DNA of 64,000 bases, from the NCBI GenBank assembly GCA_041687675.1, contig JAWLBM010000020.1, forward strand, positions 19,956-83,955. The letters are read 5' to 3'. The translations under genes and the position numbers were made by a program. Under the pieces are notes generated by a model that saw only the letters and a program-made list of their open reading frames with translations, was not told the origin of the DNA and made no database searches. Below, piece after piece: positions 56,538 to 64,000 of the stretch (positions are counted from its first letter, which is position 1; the number at the start of each line of letters is the position of its first letter). Origin of the DNA: JAWLBM01 sp041687675. GTDB taxonomy: Bacteria; Pseudomonadota; Alphaproteobacteria; Rhizobiales; Pleomorphomonadaceae.

Positions 56538-57170
56538 TCAGCCGCGGATCGCGGCGGCGAGGTCCTCCGGCCGCTCGACGATGAGGGTCGGCCGGGCGCG
56601 GTCGAGGCCGGCAGGGGTGGCGTATCCCCAGGCCACGGCGATGCTGGCGATCCCGGCTTCCGCGGCGGCCTCCACGTCGCGCGCCTCGTCGCCGACCGCG
56701 ACGGCGGCCTCGGGCGCGATGCCGGTGCGGCGGAGCACCCGGCGGAACTTCGCCGCCTTGCCGAACAGCGCCGCCCCGGTCTCGATGCTCGAAACCCGCG
56801 CCATGATGGCGGGCCCGAGCACCGTGCGGATGTTCGCCTCCGTGTTCGAACTCACGATGGCGAGCGTCACGCCGTCCCCGGCGAGGTCGGCGAAGACATC
56901 GCCGACCCAGGGAAACGGGCGGATCAGGTGGGCGTCGCGGGTGGCGAGCGCCCGGAGCTGCGCGGCGATCTTCGGCAGGCGCCAGGCCGGGATGCCGAGG
57001 CGGGCGACGATCTCGCGGTTGGGAAGGCCGCGCAGCACCTCGCGTTCGGCCGGCGGGATCCCCGGGTGCCCGTGCTCCCGCGCCACCTCCTCGACGATGG
57101 AGAAGAACCAACCGGCGCTGTCGGCGACGGTCCCGTCGAAGTCGAAGATGGCGAGCCTGCGCGAGGGCAT
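56538..57170 (-). CDS. HAD-family phosphatase, phosphoglycolate phosphatase-like
   Basis: 210 residues from the ATG at 57170 (a TTG three codons upstream is possible). HAD motifs: FDFDGTVADSAG near 9-20, VSSNTEANI near 105, Lys in FGKAAKF near 138, and VGDEARDVEAAAEAG near 160. The helical cap (about 20-90) matches the Gph/pyrophosphatase group. It dephosphorylates a small phosphoester such as 2-phosphoglycolate; exact substrate not readable. Convergent with the LacI gene. Confidence 0.87.
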   Translation of the reverse strand: MPSRRLAIFDFDGTVADSAGWFFSIVEEVAREHGHPGIPPAEREVLRGLPNREIVARLGIPAWRLPKIAAQLRALATRDAHLIRPFPWVGDVFADLAGDGVTLAIVSSNTEANIRTVLGPAIMARVSSIETGAALFGKAAKFRRVLRRTGIAPEAAVAVGDEARDVEAAAEAGIASIAVAWGYATPAGLDRARPTLIVERPEDLAAAIRG

Positions 57171-57229
57171 GCCGCCCAAGTAGAGGCTTCGGCGGTTCCG
57201 ATCAAGCGTCCGGTCCGGCGCCGAGCCCG

Positions 57230-57850
57230 TCAGGCCGCCGCCCGGGCGGGCTCGAGCACCTGCTTGGCCATGCGGACCGACCGGAAGACGGCGCCGTTGG
57301 CGAGCTGCAACTCGAAGCTGTGCAGCGGCCGGTAGCCGGCGCGCTGGTAGAGCGGGCGGCCCGTCAGCGTGGCGCAGAGCTCCAGCCGCTCGGCCCCGCC
57401 GATCAGCACCGCCTCCGTCTCGCAGCGCTCCAGGATCGCGCCGCCGATGCCGCGGCGGGCGAAGTCCGGGTGGACGAAGATCGAGCGGATCGTGGCGGTG
57501 CGGTCCGCCGCCACCGGCCCGTCGAGCCGGGCGGCGTAGGACGGGGCGCGCATGGTCCAGCCGCCGGAGGCGACGAGGCGGCCGCCGGCCTCGGCGACCG
57601 CGTAGGTGCCGTCCTCGATCATCACCGGGTCCACCGTGTCGATCTCGGCGAAGAAGCCCTCGATCTCCTCGCGCGAATAGTGCCCGACCGAGAGCGCCGT
57701 CATCGAGATCCGGTGCAGCTTGCGGATCTCGGCCACGTCGCCGAGCCGCGCGCGGCGGAACAGCAGCCCCGGGGCGACGCCCTTCGGGTAGGCCCGCGAA
57801 ACGCCGGCGATCGCCGGTTGCTCGTGATTTTCGTTGGATGCGACGAACAT
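57230..57850 (-). CDS. GNAT-family N-acetyltransferase
   Basis: 206 residues from the ATG at 57850, with GGAG eight bases upstream. An ATG at 57964, two bases after the response-regulator stop, would add 38 residues without obvious homology but would allow coupling. The acetyl-CoA motif is IRSIFVHPDFARRGIGGAILERCE (about 130-153) with the R-x2-G-x-G/A pattern, and the late ATLTGRPLYQRAGYRPL is the usual GNAT ending. Substrate unknown. It may be cotranscribed with the two-component genes. Confidence 0.87.
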   Translation of the reverse strand: MFVASNENHEQPAIAGVSRAYPKGVAPGLLFRRARLGDVAEIRKLHRISMTALSVGHYSREEIEGFFAEIDTVDPVMIEDGTYAVAEAGGRLVASGGWTMRAPSYAARLDGPVAADRTATIRSIFVHPDFARRGIGGAILERCETEAVLIGGAERLELCATLTGRPLYQRAGYRPLHSFELQLANGAVFRSVRMAKQVLEPARAAA

Positions 57851-57965
57851 GCCTTCAGCTCCGATGCTGCACCCGGCGAATCCGGGCGCGGTTGCGATGG
57901 AGCGGTTATCAAGGCCGTGCGTGTCCGCCAGACGTCTCGCCGCGACGGATATTGTAACGTGCATT

Positions 57966-58709
57966 TCAGTCCTGTTTCCGGGAGAACACGTATCCCACGC
58001 CGCGGACCGTCTTGATGATCTCCGGCCGGGCCGGGTCGCGCTCGATCTTGCGCCGCAGCCGGGCGATGCGGATGTCGATCGAGCGGTCGAAGGGCTCGTC
58101 CGGGTCGCGGTGGGACAGCTCGAGCAGCTGGTCGCGGGTCAGCACCCGGCCGGGCCGCTCGGCGAGAGCGGAGAGGAGGTCGACCTCCATCGCGGTGAGC
58201 GCGACGATGTCGCCGTCCGCGTCGCTGAGGGTGCGCGCGTCGAGGTCGAGGACCATGGTACCGACCGCAAGGCGGCGCCGCCCGTCCGCCGCCTCGGCCC
58301 GGCCTGCCGCCGGCGTGGCGGCGCCGGGCCCGGCGTCCGGGAGCCGGCGCAGCAGGGCGCGGATGCGGGCGACGAGTTCGCGCAGTTCGACGGGCTTGGC
58401 GAGGTAGTCGTCGGCGCCGATCTCGAGGCCGACGATCCGGTCGATCGGGTCGCCCCGGGCGGTGACCATCACCACGCCGGCCCTGGAGGTCGTCCGCAGC
58501 CACCGCGCGAGCGACAGCCCGTCCTCGTCCGGCATGGTGACGTCGAGGAGGACGACATGGAAGGGCCGGCCGTCGGCGACCCGGGCCCTCAGGGCGGCGC
58601 CGCCGTCGAGCGGCTCGGCGTCGAAGCCGTGGAGGGCCAGGTACTCCGAAAAGGTTTCACGAATGTCGGGCTCGTCGTCGACGACGAGGATGCTCGGCCG
58701 GTCGGGCAT
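57966..58709 (-). CDS. OmpR-family response regulator
   Basis: 247 residues. Receiver domain (about 5-120) with acidic pocket Asp11/Asp12, phospho-acceptor Asp56 in VLLDVTMPDEDG and Lys in DYLAKPVELREL. The C-terminal winged helix (about 145-243) ends with RRKIERDPARPEIIKTVRGVGYVF, standard for OmpR/PhoB proteins. It follows the hybrid kinase gene by 18 bases and is its likely partner. Confidence 0.96.
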   Translation of the reverse strand: MPDRPSILVVDDEPDIRETFSEYLALHGFDAEPLDGGAALRARVADGRPFHVVLLDVTMPDEDGLSLARWLRTTSRAGVVMVTARGDPIDRIVGLEIGADDYLAKPVELRELVARIRALLRRLPDAGPGAATPAAGRAEAADGRRRLAVGTMVLDLDARTLSDADGDIVALTAMEVDLLSALAERPGRVLTRDQLLELSHRDPDEPFDRSIDIRIARLRRKIERDPARPEIIKTVRGVGYVFSRKQD

Positions 58710-58727
58710 GGAATGCGCTCCAATCGG

Positions 58728-60662
58728 TCATCCGCGCCTCAGCGGCGCGAGGTGCCGAAGGATTGCCCGGATTTCGTCGGGGAGGAAAGGCTTTTCGAGG
58801 CAGGGCCGGCCGATGTCCCGGATCGCCCGCGCCGCCTCCGGCCGCAGGGTGTCGCCGCTGGCGAAGATGAAGCGGTCGGCGAGGGCGGGGCGGCGGGCGC
58901 TGACCAGCCGGTAGAACTCCAGCCCGTCGATGTCCGGCATCCGCACGTCGCTGATCACCACGTCGACGTCGCGGCTGCACAGGATGCCGAGCGCCTCGCG
59001 GGCGCTGGTCGCCTGCAGCGGCTCGTGGCCGTCGAGCTCCAGGAGCTCGGCGGTGGTTCGCAGCACATCGAGGTCGTCGTCGAGGACGAGCACCCTGAGG
59101 CCGGCCGGGCGCCCGCGCTCGTCCTCGTCGGGCCGCGCCTGCGGATCGAGGTCGGCGAGCGGCAGCTCCACCGCGAACAGCGCGCCGCCGCCGGGGTTCG
59201 GCTCCAGCCGGATCTCGCCGCCATGGGCGGTCACCACCCGGTGGCAGAGGGCAAGGCCGATGCCGGCGCCCTTGCCCACCTTGGTCGTGAACAGCGGCTC
59301 GAAGATGCGGGTCGCGATCGGGGCGGGGACGCCCGGCCCGGTGTCGGCCACCGTCACGCGGACGAGGCCGCGGGTGCCGTCGAGCCGCACGGAAAGGTCG
59401 ATGCGGCGGGGGAGGGGGCGCCCGGCGAGCGCCTGGGCGGCGTTGGTGACGAGGTTGACGACCACCTGGCGGAGCTGCTCGGCGTCGCCGGCCGCCTGCA
59501 GCGGGTAGGGCGAGAGGTCGACCCGGACCTCGGCGCCGGCGGCGGCGATCTCCCGGTCGGCCATGGCCACCGCCTCGCGGGCGATCACGCCGCGGCCCAC
59601 GGGGGCGCCGTGGCCGGGCCGCTGGCGGGCCATGGCGAGGAAGCTGCGGACGATCCGGGCGCAGCGGGCGGCGGCCTCGGCCAGCCGTTCCGCCCGCCGG
59701 CGGACGACGTCGTCCGGCGCCGTCTCGAGCAGGATCGCGGCCTGGCCGACCAGCACCGACAGCGGGTTGTTGAGCTCGTGGCTGACGCCGGCGAGCACCT
59801 CGCCGAGGGCGGCCAGCTTCTCGGCCTGGTGCAGCGTCTCGCGCTGGCGGGCGAGCTCGGCCTCCTGGGTCCTGAGCTTGGAGACGTCCGTCATCAGCAC
59901 CACCCGGCCGCCGTCGCCGGTGGGCGCGCGCTGGACGAGGAACTCCCGGCCATCGACATGCCGCGCCTCGAAGGGCGCGAGCGACTCGCGGCGGAGCTTC
60001 AGCAGCTGCTGGTAGGCCGCCTCCGGATCGTTCGGCGGGACGCGGTCGGTGACGGGCACCATGCGGTTCTTCACCACCGCCATCCGCTCCTCGAAGGACA
60101 TGCCGAGCAGGGCGTCGACGGTGGTGCCGTAGATGGCCGCATAGGCCGGGTTGCAGGCGGCGAGGCGGCCGTCGCGGCCCTCGATGCCAAGGCCGTCCGG
60201 CAGGCTGGCGATGGCGTCGCTGAGCAGCCGCTCGGCGCGGTCCGCCGCCTCGCGGGCCGCCATCAGCTCGGTCTGGTCGCTGGTGAACTCGAAGTAGCCG
60301 TCGACGCCGCCGTCCGGCATCTCGCGCGGCAGGAAGCGCCGCTCGGTGTAGCGGCGGGCGCCGTCGCGGTAGACCGACCAGCCGCGCCACATCCCCGCGA
60401 TGCCGTCGAGCGCGGCGAGCCGCTCGCCGAGGTCCTCGATCCGGTCGATCGGCCCCAGCGTCTCCTCGATGGAGAGGCCGACGACCTCGCGCGGCGTCCG
60501 GTCGAGCAGGGCGGCGGCCTGGCGGTTGGCCCAGACGACCCGGTGGTCGCGGTCGAGCAGCCAGATCCGGTTCGGGACCGCGTCCAGGAGCTGGTCCAGT
60601 CCGGTCCAGATGCCGGTGAACGGCGTCATCGATCCCATGGCCTTTCGCGCCTGCGCCTGCAT
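58728..60662 (-). CDS. hybrid sensor histidine kinase (PAS-PAS-HisKA-HATPase-REC)
   Basis: 644 residues with no convincing transmembrane segment, so a cytosolic sensor. Two PAS domains (about 20-130 and 140-262), a short coiled coil, HisKA with His295 in GVSHELNNPL, HATPase with Asn403/Asn407 (VVNLVTNAAQAL), DTGPGV near 440 and GAGIGLAL near 465, then a C-terminal receiver with Asp572 in VISDVRMPDIDG. The attached receiver suggests an internal relay or tuning step before the separate regulator at 57966. Signal unknown. Confidence 0.95.
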   Translation of the reverse strand: MQAQARKAMGSMTPFTGIWTGLDQLLDAVPNRIWLLDRDHRVVWANRQAAALLDRTPREVVGLSIEETLGPIDRIEDLGERLAALDGIAGMWRGWSVYRDGARRYTERRFLPREMPDGGVDGYFEFTSDQTELMAAREAADRAERLLSDAIASLPDGLGIEGRDGRLAACNPAYAAIYGTTVDALLGMSFEERMAVVKNRMVPVTDRVPPNDPEAAYQQLLKLRRESLAPFEARHVDGREFLVQRAPTGDGGRVVLMTDVSKLRTQEAELARQRETLHQAEKLAALGEVLAGVSHELNNPLSVLVGQAAILLETAPDDVVRRRAERLAEAAARCARIVRSFLAMARQRPGHGAPVGRGVIAREAVAMADREIAAAGAEVRVDLSPYPLQAAGDAEQLRQVVVNLVTNAAQALAGRPLPRRIDLSVRLDGTRGLVRVTVADTGPGVPAPIATRIFEPLFTTKVGKGAGIGLALCHRVVTAHGGEIRLEPNPGGGALFAVELPLADLDPQARPDEDERGRPAGLRVLVLDDDLDVLRTTAELLELDGHEPLQATSAREALGILCSRDVDVVISDVRMPDIDGLEFYRLVSARRPALADRFIFASGDTLRPEAARAIRDIGRPCLEKPFLPDEIRAILRHLAPLRRG

Positions 60663-60780
60663 GAAGAACTATTGCCGCCTCGTGTCTCCAGCATGTCCGG
60701 CGCGGCTGCAATTGTTTCAACTGTTTCAGCGCCGCCGCTCCCGGCCGGCGTCCTGGCGCCGGCCGGGGAGGCGCAGGGGA

Positions 60781-61404
60781 TCAGTGCCCGCCCTTGTGGT
60801 GCTCGCAGGTCACCGCCGGGTTGAACGGCATCAGGTCGCTGCTCGGGTTGGCGCGGAACCAGACGTGCTGGTCGTAGTGCGGCATGAACCCGTGCGCCTC
60901 GTCGGCGGCGGTGTTCGGGTCGTCCGACATGTGGTCCCAGGTGCGGCCGGCGAAGACCGGCGGCTCGGTGTTCCCGGCGGCCTTCCAGGCGGCCTCGAAG
61001 ACGAGGTTCTCGACGCCGACGAGCACCATCGAGCCGTCCGCCTGCGGTTCGTAGAGCAGGATCGCCGGCTTCATGAAGTCGGTGTGGGTGCTATCGCCGT
61101 CGACGCGCTCGCCGGGGCGGATCTTCAGCATCTCCGGATGGATGTAGTGGACGCCCATGCCGCCCCACTCGGCCGGCAGCCCCTCGGCCGCGGCGTCGAC
61201 GCAGTGGCCGGACGGGTCCGGGATGTAGCCGTCGGCGAGGGCGTTCTCGACGTTCTCGTAGCGCTTGGCCGCCTCCTTGACGGCCGCGATCTCGGCCGCG
61301 ACCCCATGGGCCTTCGCGACGGTCGCGCCCAGACCGACGGCGCCGGTGACGACGAGGGCGATGCCGCCGACGATGCCGGCGACGCGGAGATTGATCCGGG
61401 TCAT
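60781..61404 (-). CDS. secreted or membrane-anchored protein of unknown function
   Basis: 207 residues. An N-terminal hydrophobic segment (about 8-30) ending TVAKAHG acts as a signal or anchor; a helical stretch (AAEIAAVKEAAKRYENVENAL) follows. The rest contains recurring motifs such as GYIPDPSGHCVDA, MGVHYIHPEML and GFMPHYDQHVWFRANP, rich in His, Trp and Asp, with a His-rich C-terminus (CEHHKGGH). The spread of His residues suggests metal binding. I recall similar secreted proteins without an assigned function. The start has AAGGAG seven bases upstream. It lies upstream of the hybrid kinase on the same strand (118-base gap). Confidence 0.8.
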   Translation of the reverse strand: MTRINLRVAGIVGGIALVVTGAVGLGATVAKAHGVAAEIAAVKEAAKRYENVENALADGYIPDPSGHCVDAAAEGLPAEWGGMGVHYIHPEMLKIRPGERVDGDSTHTDFMKPAILLYEPQADGSMVLVGVENLVFEAAWKAAGNTEPPVFAGRTWDHMSDDPNTAADEAHGFMPHYDQHVWFRANPSSDLMPFNPAVTCEHHKGGH

Positions 61405-61722
61405 CTGATGCTCCTTGTGTTTCCTTTGGCCGAGCCGCCGGGTGGTCCCACCGAGGGACGGTGCGCGGGGCAGGGCCCGCGGCCCGCCTCGCGATCGCCG
61501 GGCCGGCGAAAGGTCGGCTTTCGAGTTTCTTTCGACCGACTTCGCTTTCCAGCGGCCGGCGAGCGCTTCTATAGGCCTGATCGCGCTTTTCCGCTCGCTC
61601 AGACTTCCTGCCCGAAACCCTCAAAAATGGCTCACCGGGAGACAGACGCGTGGCTCGCTCAGCGACGGATGGCCCGGCCGGCCCTCTCCGCCGGTTGACA
61701 GGGCCCCGCCCGGAGGGCTGAC
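61405..61722. other. 318-base gap between divergent genes
   Basis: Lies between the unknown secreted protein (leftward) and yjbQ (rightward). It includes an AT-leaning, repetitive stretch at about 61508-61550 with two TTTCGA copies and GGTCGG / CCGAC inverted segments, and CTATAGGC at about 61570, which may hold promoters. No credible gene. Confidence 0.5.
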
Positions 61723-62151
61723 ATGACGCCCATGCCGCAGACCGTCGTCACCCTCTCCACCCGGGGCCAGGGCCTCTACGAGATCACCGAAGAGGCCCGC
61801 CGCTTCGTCAGCGACAGCGGCCTCGGGACGGGGCTACTCACCGCCTTCGTCCGCCACACCTCCGCCTCGCTGCTGATCCAGGAGAACGCCGACCCGGACG
61901 TGCGCGCCGACCTCGACCGCTTCTTCGCCCGCCTGGTGCCGCCGGCCGACGATCCGTCGATGGACTACCTCGAGCACCGGGTCGAAGGCCCGGACGACAT
62001 GCCGGCGCACATCAAGGCCGCCCTCACGGCGGTCTCGATCTCGATCCCGGTCGGTGGCGGGCGGCTGCTGCTCGGAACCTGGCAGGGCCTCTATCTTTTC
62101 GAGCATCGCGACGCCCGCCAGCGCCGCGAGATCGTGCTCCACCTGTCGTGA
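61723..62151 (+). CDS. yjbQ: YjbQ/UPF0047 family protein
   Basis: 142 residues, normal family length. Signature residues: FVRHTSASLLIQENADPDVRADL (about 42-64), MDYLEHRVEGPDDMPAHIKAAL (about 78-100) and LLLGTWQGLYLFEHRD near the end, which carry the conserved His/Asp set of UPF0047. The family has weak thiamine-phosphate-synthase activity in vitro; its main role is unsettled. It is monocistronic, ending at a strong hairpin shared with gcvPB. Confidence 0.94.
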   Translation: MTPMPQTVVTLSTRGQGLYEITEEARRFVSDSGLGTGLLTAFVRHTSASLLIQENADPDVRADLDRFFARLVPPADDPSMDYLEHRVEGPDDMPAHIKAALTAVSISIPVGGGRLLLGTWQGLYLFEHRDARQRREIVLHLS

Positions 62152-62241
62152 AGCACGAGGACGGCGCGGGTCGGGTCCGCCGGGATCTGCGACGTCCTCG
62201 CCCGCGGTCGGATCCGCGGGCCGAAATGGCTCCCGCCGGTG

Positions 62242-62266
62242 GGGGAGGGCCGCCCCGGCCCTCCCC
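62242..62266. terminator. hairpin between convergent yjbQ and gcvPB
   Basis: Perfect 11-base-pair stem GGGGAGGGCCG / CGGCCCTCCCC with a three-base loop, twelve bases from the gcvPB stop. Likely a bidirectional terminator, though without U-runs. Confidence 0.6.
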
Positions 62267-62277
62267 GCGGTCCCGTC

Positions 62278-63849
62278 CTACTCGGCCGCCTCCGCCGGCG
62301 GCTCCTCCCGGTAGGTGAGCTTCGGCTGGCGGGCGGCGCGGGTCTCGTCGAGGCGCCGGCGCGGCGCGAGCCGCGGCGCCTGGTGGAAGACCTCCGCGTC
62401 GCCGGCCTTCGCCTTGCGGGCGAGGTGGGCGAGGGTGTCGATGAAGAGGTCGAGGCTCGCCTTCGATTCCGACTCGGTCGGCTCCACCAGCATCGCCCCG
62501 TGCACCACCAGCGGGAAGTAGACCGTCATCGGGTGGTAGCCCTCGTCGATCATCGCCTTGGCGAAGTCGAGCGTCGAGACGCCGGTATCCTCCAGGAAAC
62601 TGTCGTCGAACAGCACCTCGTGCATCGCCGGCCGCTCGGGGAAGGCGACGGACATGTCGCCGGAAAGCCGCGCTTTGACGTAGTTGGCGGCGAGCACCGC
62701 GTCCTCCGAGGCCTGGCGCATGCCGTCGGCCCCGTGGCTCATCATGTAGGCCATGGCGCGGACGAACATGCCCATCTGGCCGTGGAAGGCGGTGATCCGG
62801 CCGAAGGGCTTCGCCGTGCCCGCGGCGGCCGCGCGGGTTTCCACGAACTCGGCGCCGCCGTCCTTGAAGCGGACGAAGGGCACCGGCGCGAAGGCGGCGA
62901 GCTTCTCCGACAGCACCACCGGCCCGGCCCCCGGCCCGCCGCCCCCGTGCGGGGTCGAGAAGGTCTTGTGCAGGTTGATGTGCATGGCGTCGACGCCGAG
63001 GTCGCCCGGCCGTACCTTGCCGACGATGGCATTGAAGTTGGCGCCGTCGGCGTAGAAGTAGCCGCCCGCCGCGTGCACCGCGTCGGCGATCTCCACGATG
63101 TCGCGCTCGAACAGGCCGCAGGTGTTCGGGTTGGTCAGCATGATGCCCGCCACCTCGGGCGAGAGCAGCTTCCTCACCTCCGCCCGGTCCACCGTGCCGT
63201 CCGGCCGCGCCGGCACCGGCACGACGCGGAAGCCGAGCAGGGCGGCGGTGGCGGGGTTGGTGCCATGGGCGGATTCGGGCACCAGCACGATCGGCCGGTG
63301 CTCGCCGCGCGCCTCGATCGCGGCCTTGATCGCCGCCATGCCGCACATCTCGCCGTGGGCGCCGGCCTTCGGGCTCATCGCCACCGATGCCATGCCGGTG
63401 AGCTCGAGCAGCCAGCGGCCGAGCTCGGCGATCAGCTCGATCGCGCCGGGCACCGTGGAGATCGGCTGCAGCGGATGCACGTCGGCGAAGCCGGGCAGGC
63501 GGGCCATCTTCTCGTTGAGCCGCGGGTTGTGCTTCATCGTGCACGAGCCCAGCGGGTAGAGGCCGAGGTCGATGGCGTAGTTCTGCCGCGACAGGCGGAC
63601 ATAATGGCGCATGGTCTCCGGCTCGGTGAGGCCGGGCAGGCCGATCGGCGCCTTGCGCTCGTGCCTGCCGAGGCGGCTCTTCACCGCCGGCGCGTCCTCG
63701 ACGTCGACGCCGGTGACCTCGAGGCGGCCGACCTCGAACAGCAGCGGCTCGGCGATGTCGAGGCCGCGGTTGCCGGTGAAGGTGGACACCGGGGCCGAGG
63801 CCTCGCCGGCGGCGGGTGCGGTCGGGCGACCGACGGAATTCATCGACAT
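62278..63849 (-). CDS. gcvPB: glycine dehydrogenase (decarboxylating) subunit 2
   Basis: 523 residues, the C-terminal half of split P-protein of the glycine cleavage system. The PLP lysine is Lys295 in HINLHKTFSTPHGGGGPG, with the HGTNPA block at 195-200 and the family opening YPLGSCTMKHNPRLNE near 98. It decarboxylates glycine and passes the aminomethyl group to lipoylated H-protein. The split form implies a gcvPA gene, expected with gcvT and gcvH to the right of the window, but the 151 bases upstream hold only repeats, so the promoter or a gene gap lies there. Confidence 0.97.
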   Translation of the reverse strand: MSMNSVGRPTAPAAGEASAPVSTFTGNRGLDIAEPLLFEVGRLEVTGVDVEDAPAVKSRLGRHERKAPIGLPGLTEPETMRHYVRLSRQNYAIDLGLYPLGSCTMKHNPRLNEKMARLPGFADVHPLQPISTVPGAIELIAELGRWLLELTGMASVAMSPKAGAHGEMCGMAAIKAAIEARGEHRPIVLVPESAHGTNPATAALLGFRVVPVPARPDGTVDRAEVRKLLSPEVAGIMLTNPNTCGLFERDIVEIADAVHAAGGYFYADGANFNAIVGKVRPGDLGVDAMHINLHKTFSTPHGGGGPGAGPVVLSEKLAAFAPVPFVRFKDGGAEFVETRAAAAGTAKPFGRITAFHGQMGMFVRAMAYMMSHGADGMRQASEDAVLAANYVKARLSGDMSVAFPERPAMHEVLFDDSFLEDTGVSTLDFAKAMIDEGYHPMTVYFPLVVHGAMLVEPTESESKASLDLFIDTLAHLARKAKAGDAEVFHQAPRLAPRRRLDETRAARQPKLTYREEPPAEAAE

Positions 63850-63914
63850 GACCAGATCTCTCCGCGGACCATGCTGCGCTCGAAGCGCGACGGGCTGCCC
63901 GAAGGCGGGCTTCC

Positions 63915-64000
63915 CCTTCTCCCCTTGCGGGAGAAGGTGCCGGCGGATGCCGGCGGATGAGGGGTGAACCCCGGCGGCCGGCGGGTGTCCCCCCTCATCC
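63915..64000. repeat. palindromic intergenic repeat at the right edge
   Basis: Three parts: hairpin CCTTCTCCC - CTTGC - GGGAGAAGG (63915-63937), a tandem 10-base repeat TGCCGGCGGA (63938-63957), and long-range arms GGATGAGGGG (63955-63964) with CCCCTCATCC (63991-64000). The CTTCTCCC/GGGAGAAG core matches the hairpin after oxyR at 14637. It looks like one copy of a dispersed repeat family and may continue beyond the window. Confidence 0.6.

Overview
The window is a GC-rich chromosomal segment (one counted core line, 47041-47100, is 45/60 G+C). The gene content (TRAP transporters, several sugar ABC importers each with its own LacI or GntR regulator, OxyR/KatG, GcvPB, YjbQ) suggests a metabolically versatile alphaproteobacterium, probably Hyphomicrobiales-like. 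That placement is inference: there is no rRNA here. I found no tRNA, CRISPR array, insertion sequence or prophage. Because of the high GC, most long antisense frames are artefacts.

Layout. (1) 1-9364, leftward: pgk, gap, a P-type cation ATPase, a beta-phosphoglucomutase-like/trehalose-phosphatase fusion and a GH65 enzyme that runs off the left edge; the last three are joined by ATGA overlaps. (2) 9490-11294: a LysR regulator divergent from a cysteine amidohydrolase. (3) 11404-14615: katG divergent from oxyR. (4) 14917-22726, rightward: an eight-gene coupled operon of lacI, a ribose-type ABC importer, a phosphotriesterase-like protein, a glutamine-amidotransferase-like protein, a ribokinase-family kinase and a DUF1688/URC4-family protein. 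(5) 22756-29047, leftward: a uronate operon (uxaC, dctPQM, gntR, kduD, kdgF). (6) 29259-36928, leftward: a PAS/AAA+ sigma-54 activator, a consensus -24/-12 promoter, a second TRAP transporter, 3-hydroxybutyrate dehydrogenase and a long CoA-transferase. (7) 37327-39825: a second GH65 enzyme. (8) 39843-48807: hydratase, tartrate/malate dehydrogenase, acyl-CoA dehydrogenase, hot-dog hydratase, class III CoA-transferase, LysR and a CitE-like lyase, consistent with C5-dicarboxylate (itaconate/mesaconate type) breakdown. This block is interrupted at about 45300-46870 by an AT-rich islet holding two unrecognised genes, both with a HEPN-like R-x4-H motif. (9) 48848-56513: a maltose-type ABC importer, a TIM-barrel isomerase and a Gfo/Idh dehydrogenase, divergent from a LacI regulator. 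(10) 56538-63849: HAD phosphatase, GNAT, a two-component pair, a secreted protein of unknown function, yjbQ and gcvPB.

Most of the window is catabolic: import, oxidation or isomerisation, and phosphorylation or CoA activation are encoded together, with local regulators beside visible operator-like palindromes. The least expected items are the DUF1688 operon, the HEPN-like islet, the sigma-54-controlled TRAP/ketone-body operon and the split trehalose-phosphatase/GH65 arrangement beside a P-type ATPase whose usual ion-binding residues are replaced.
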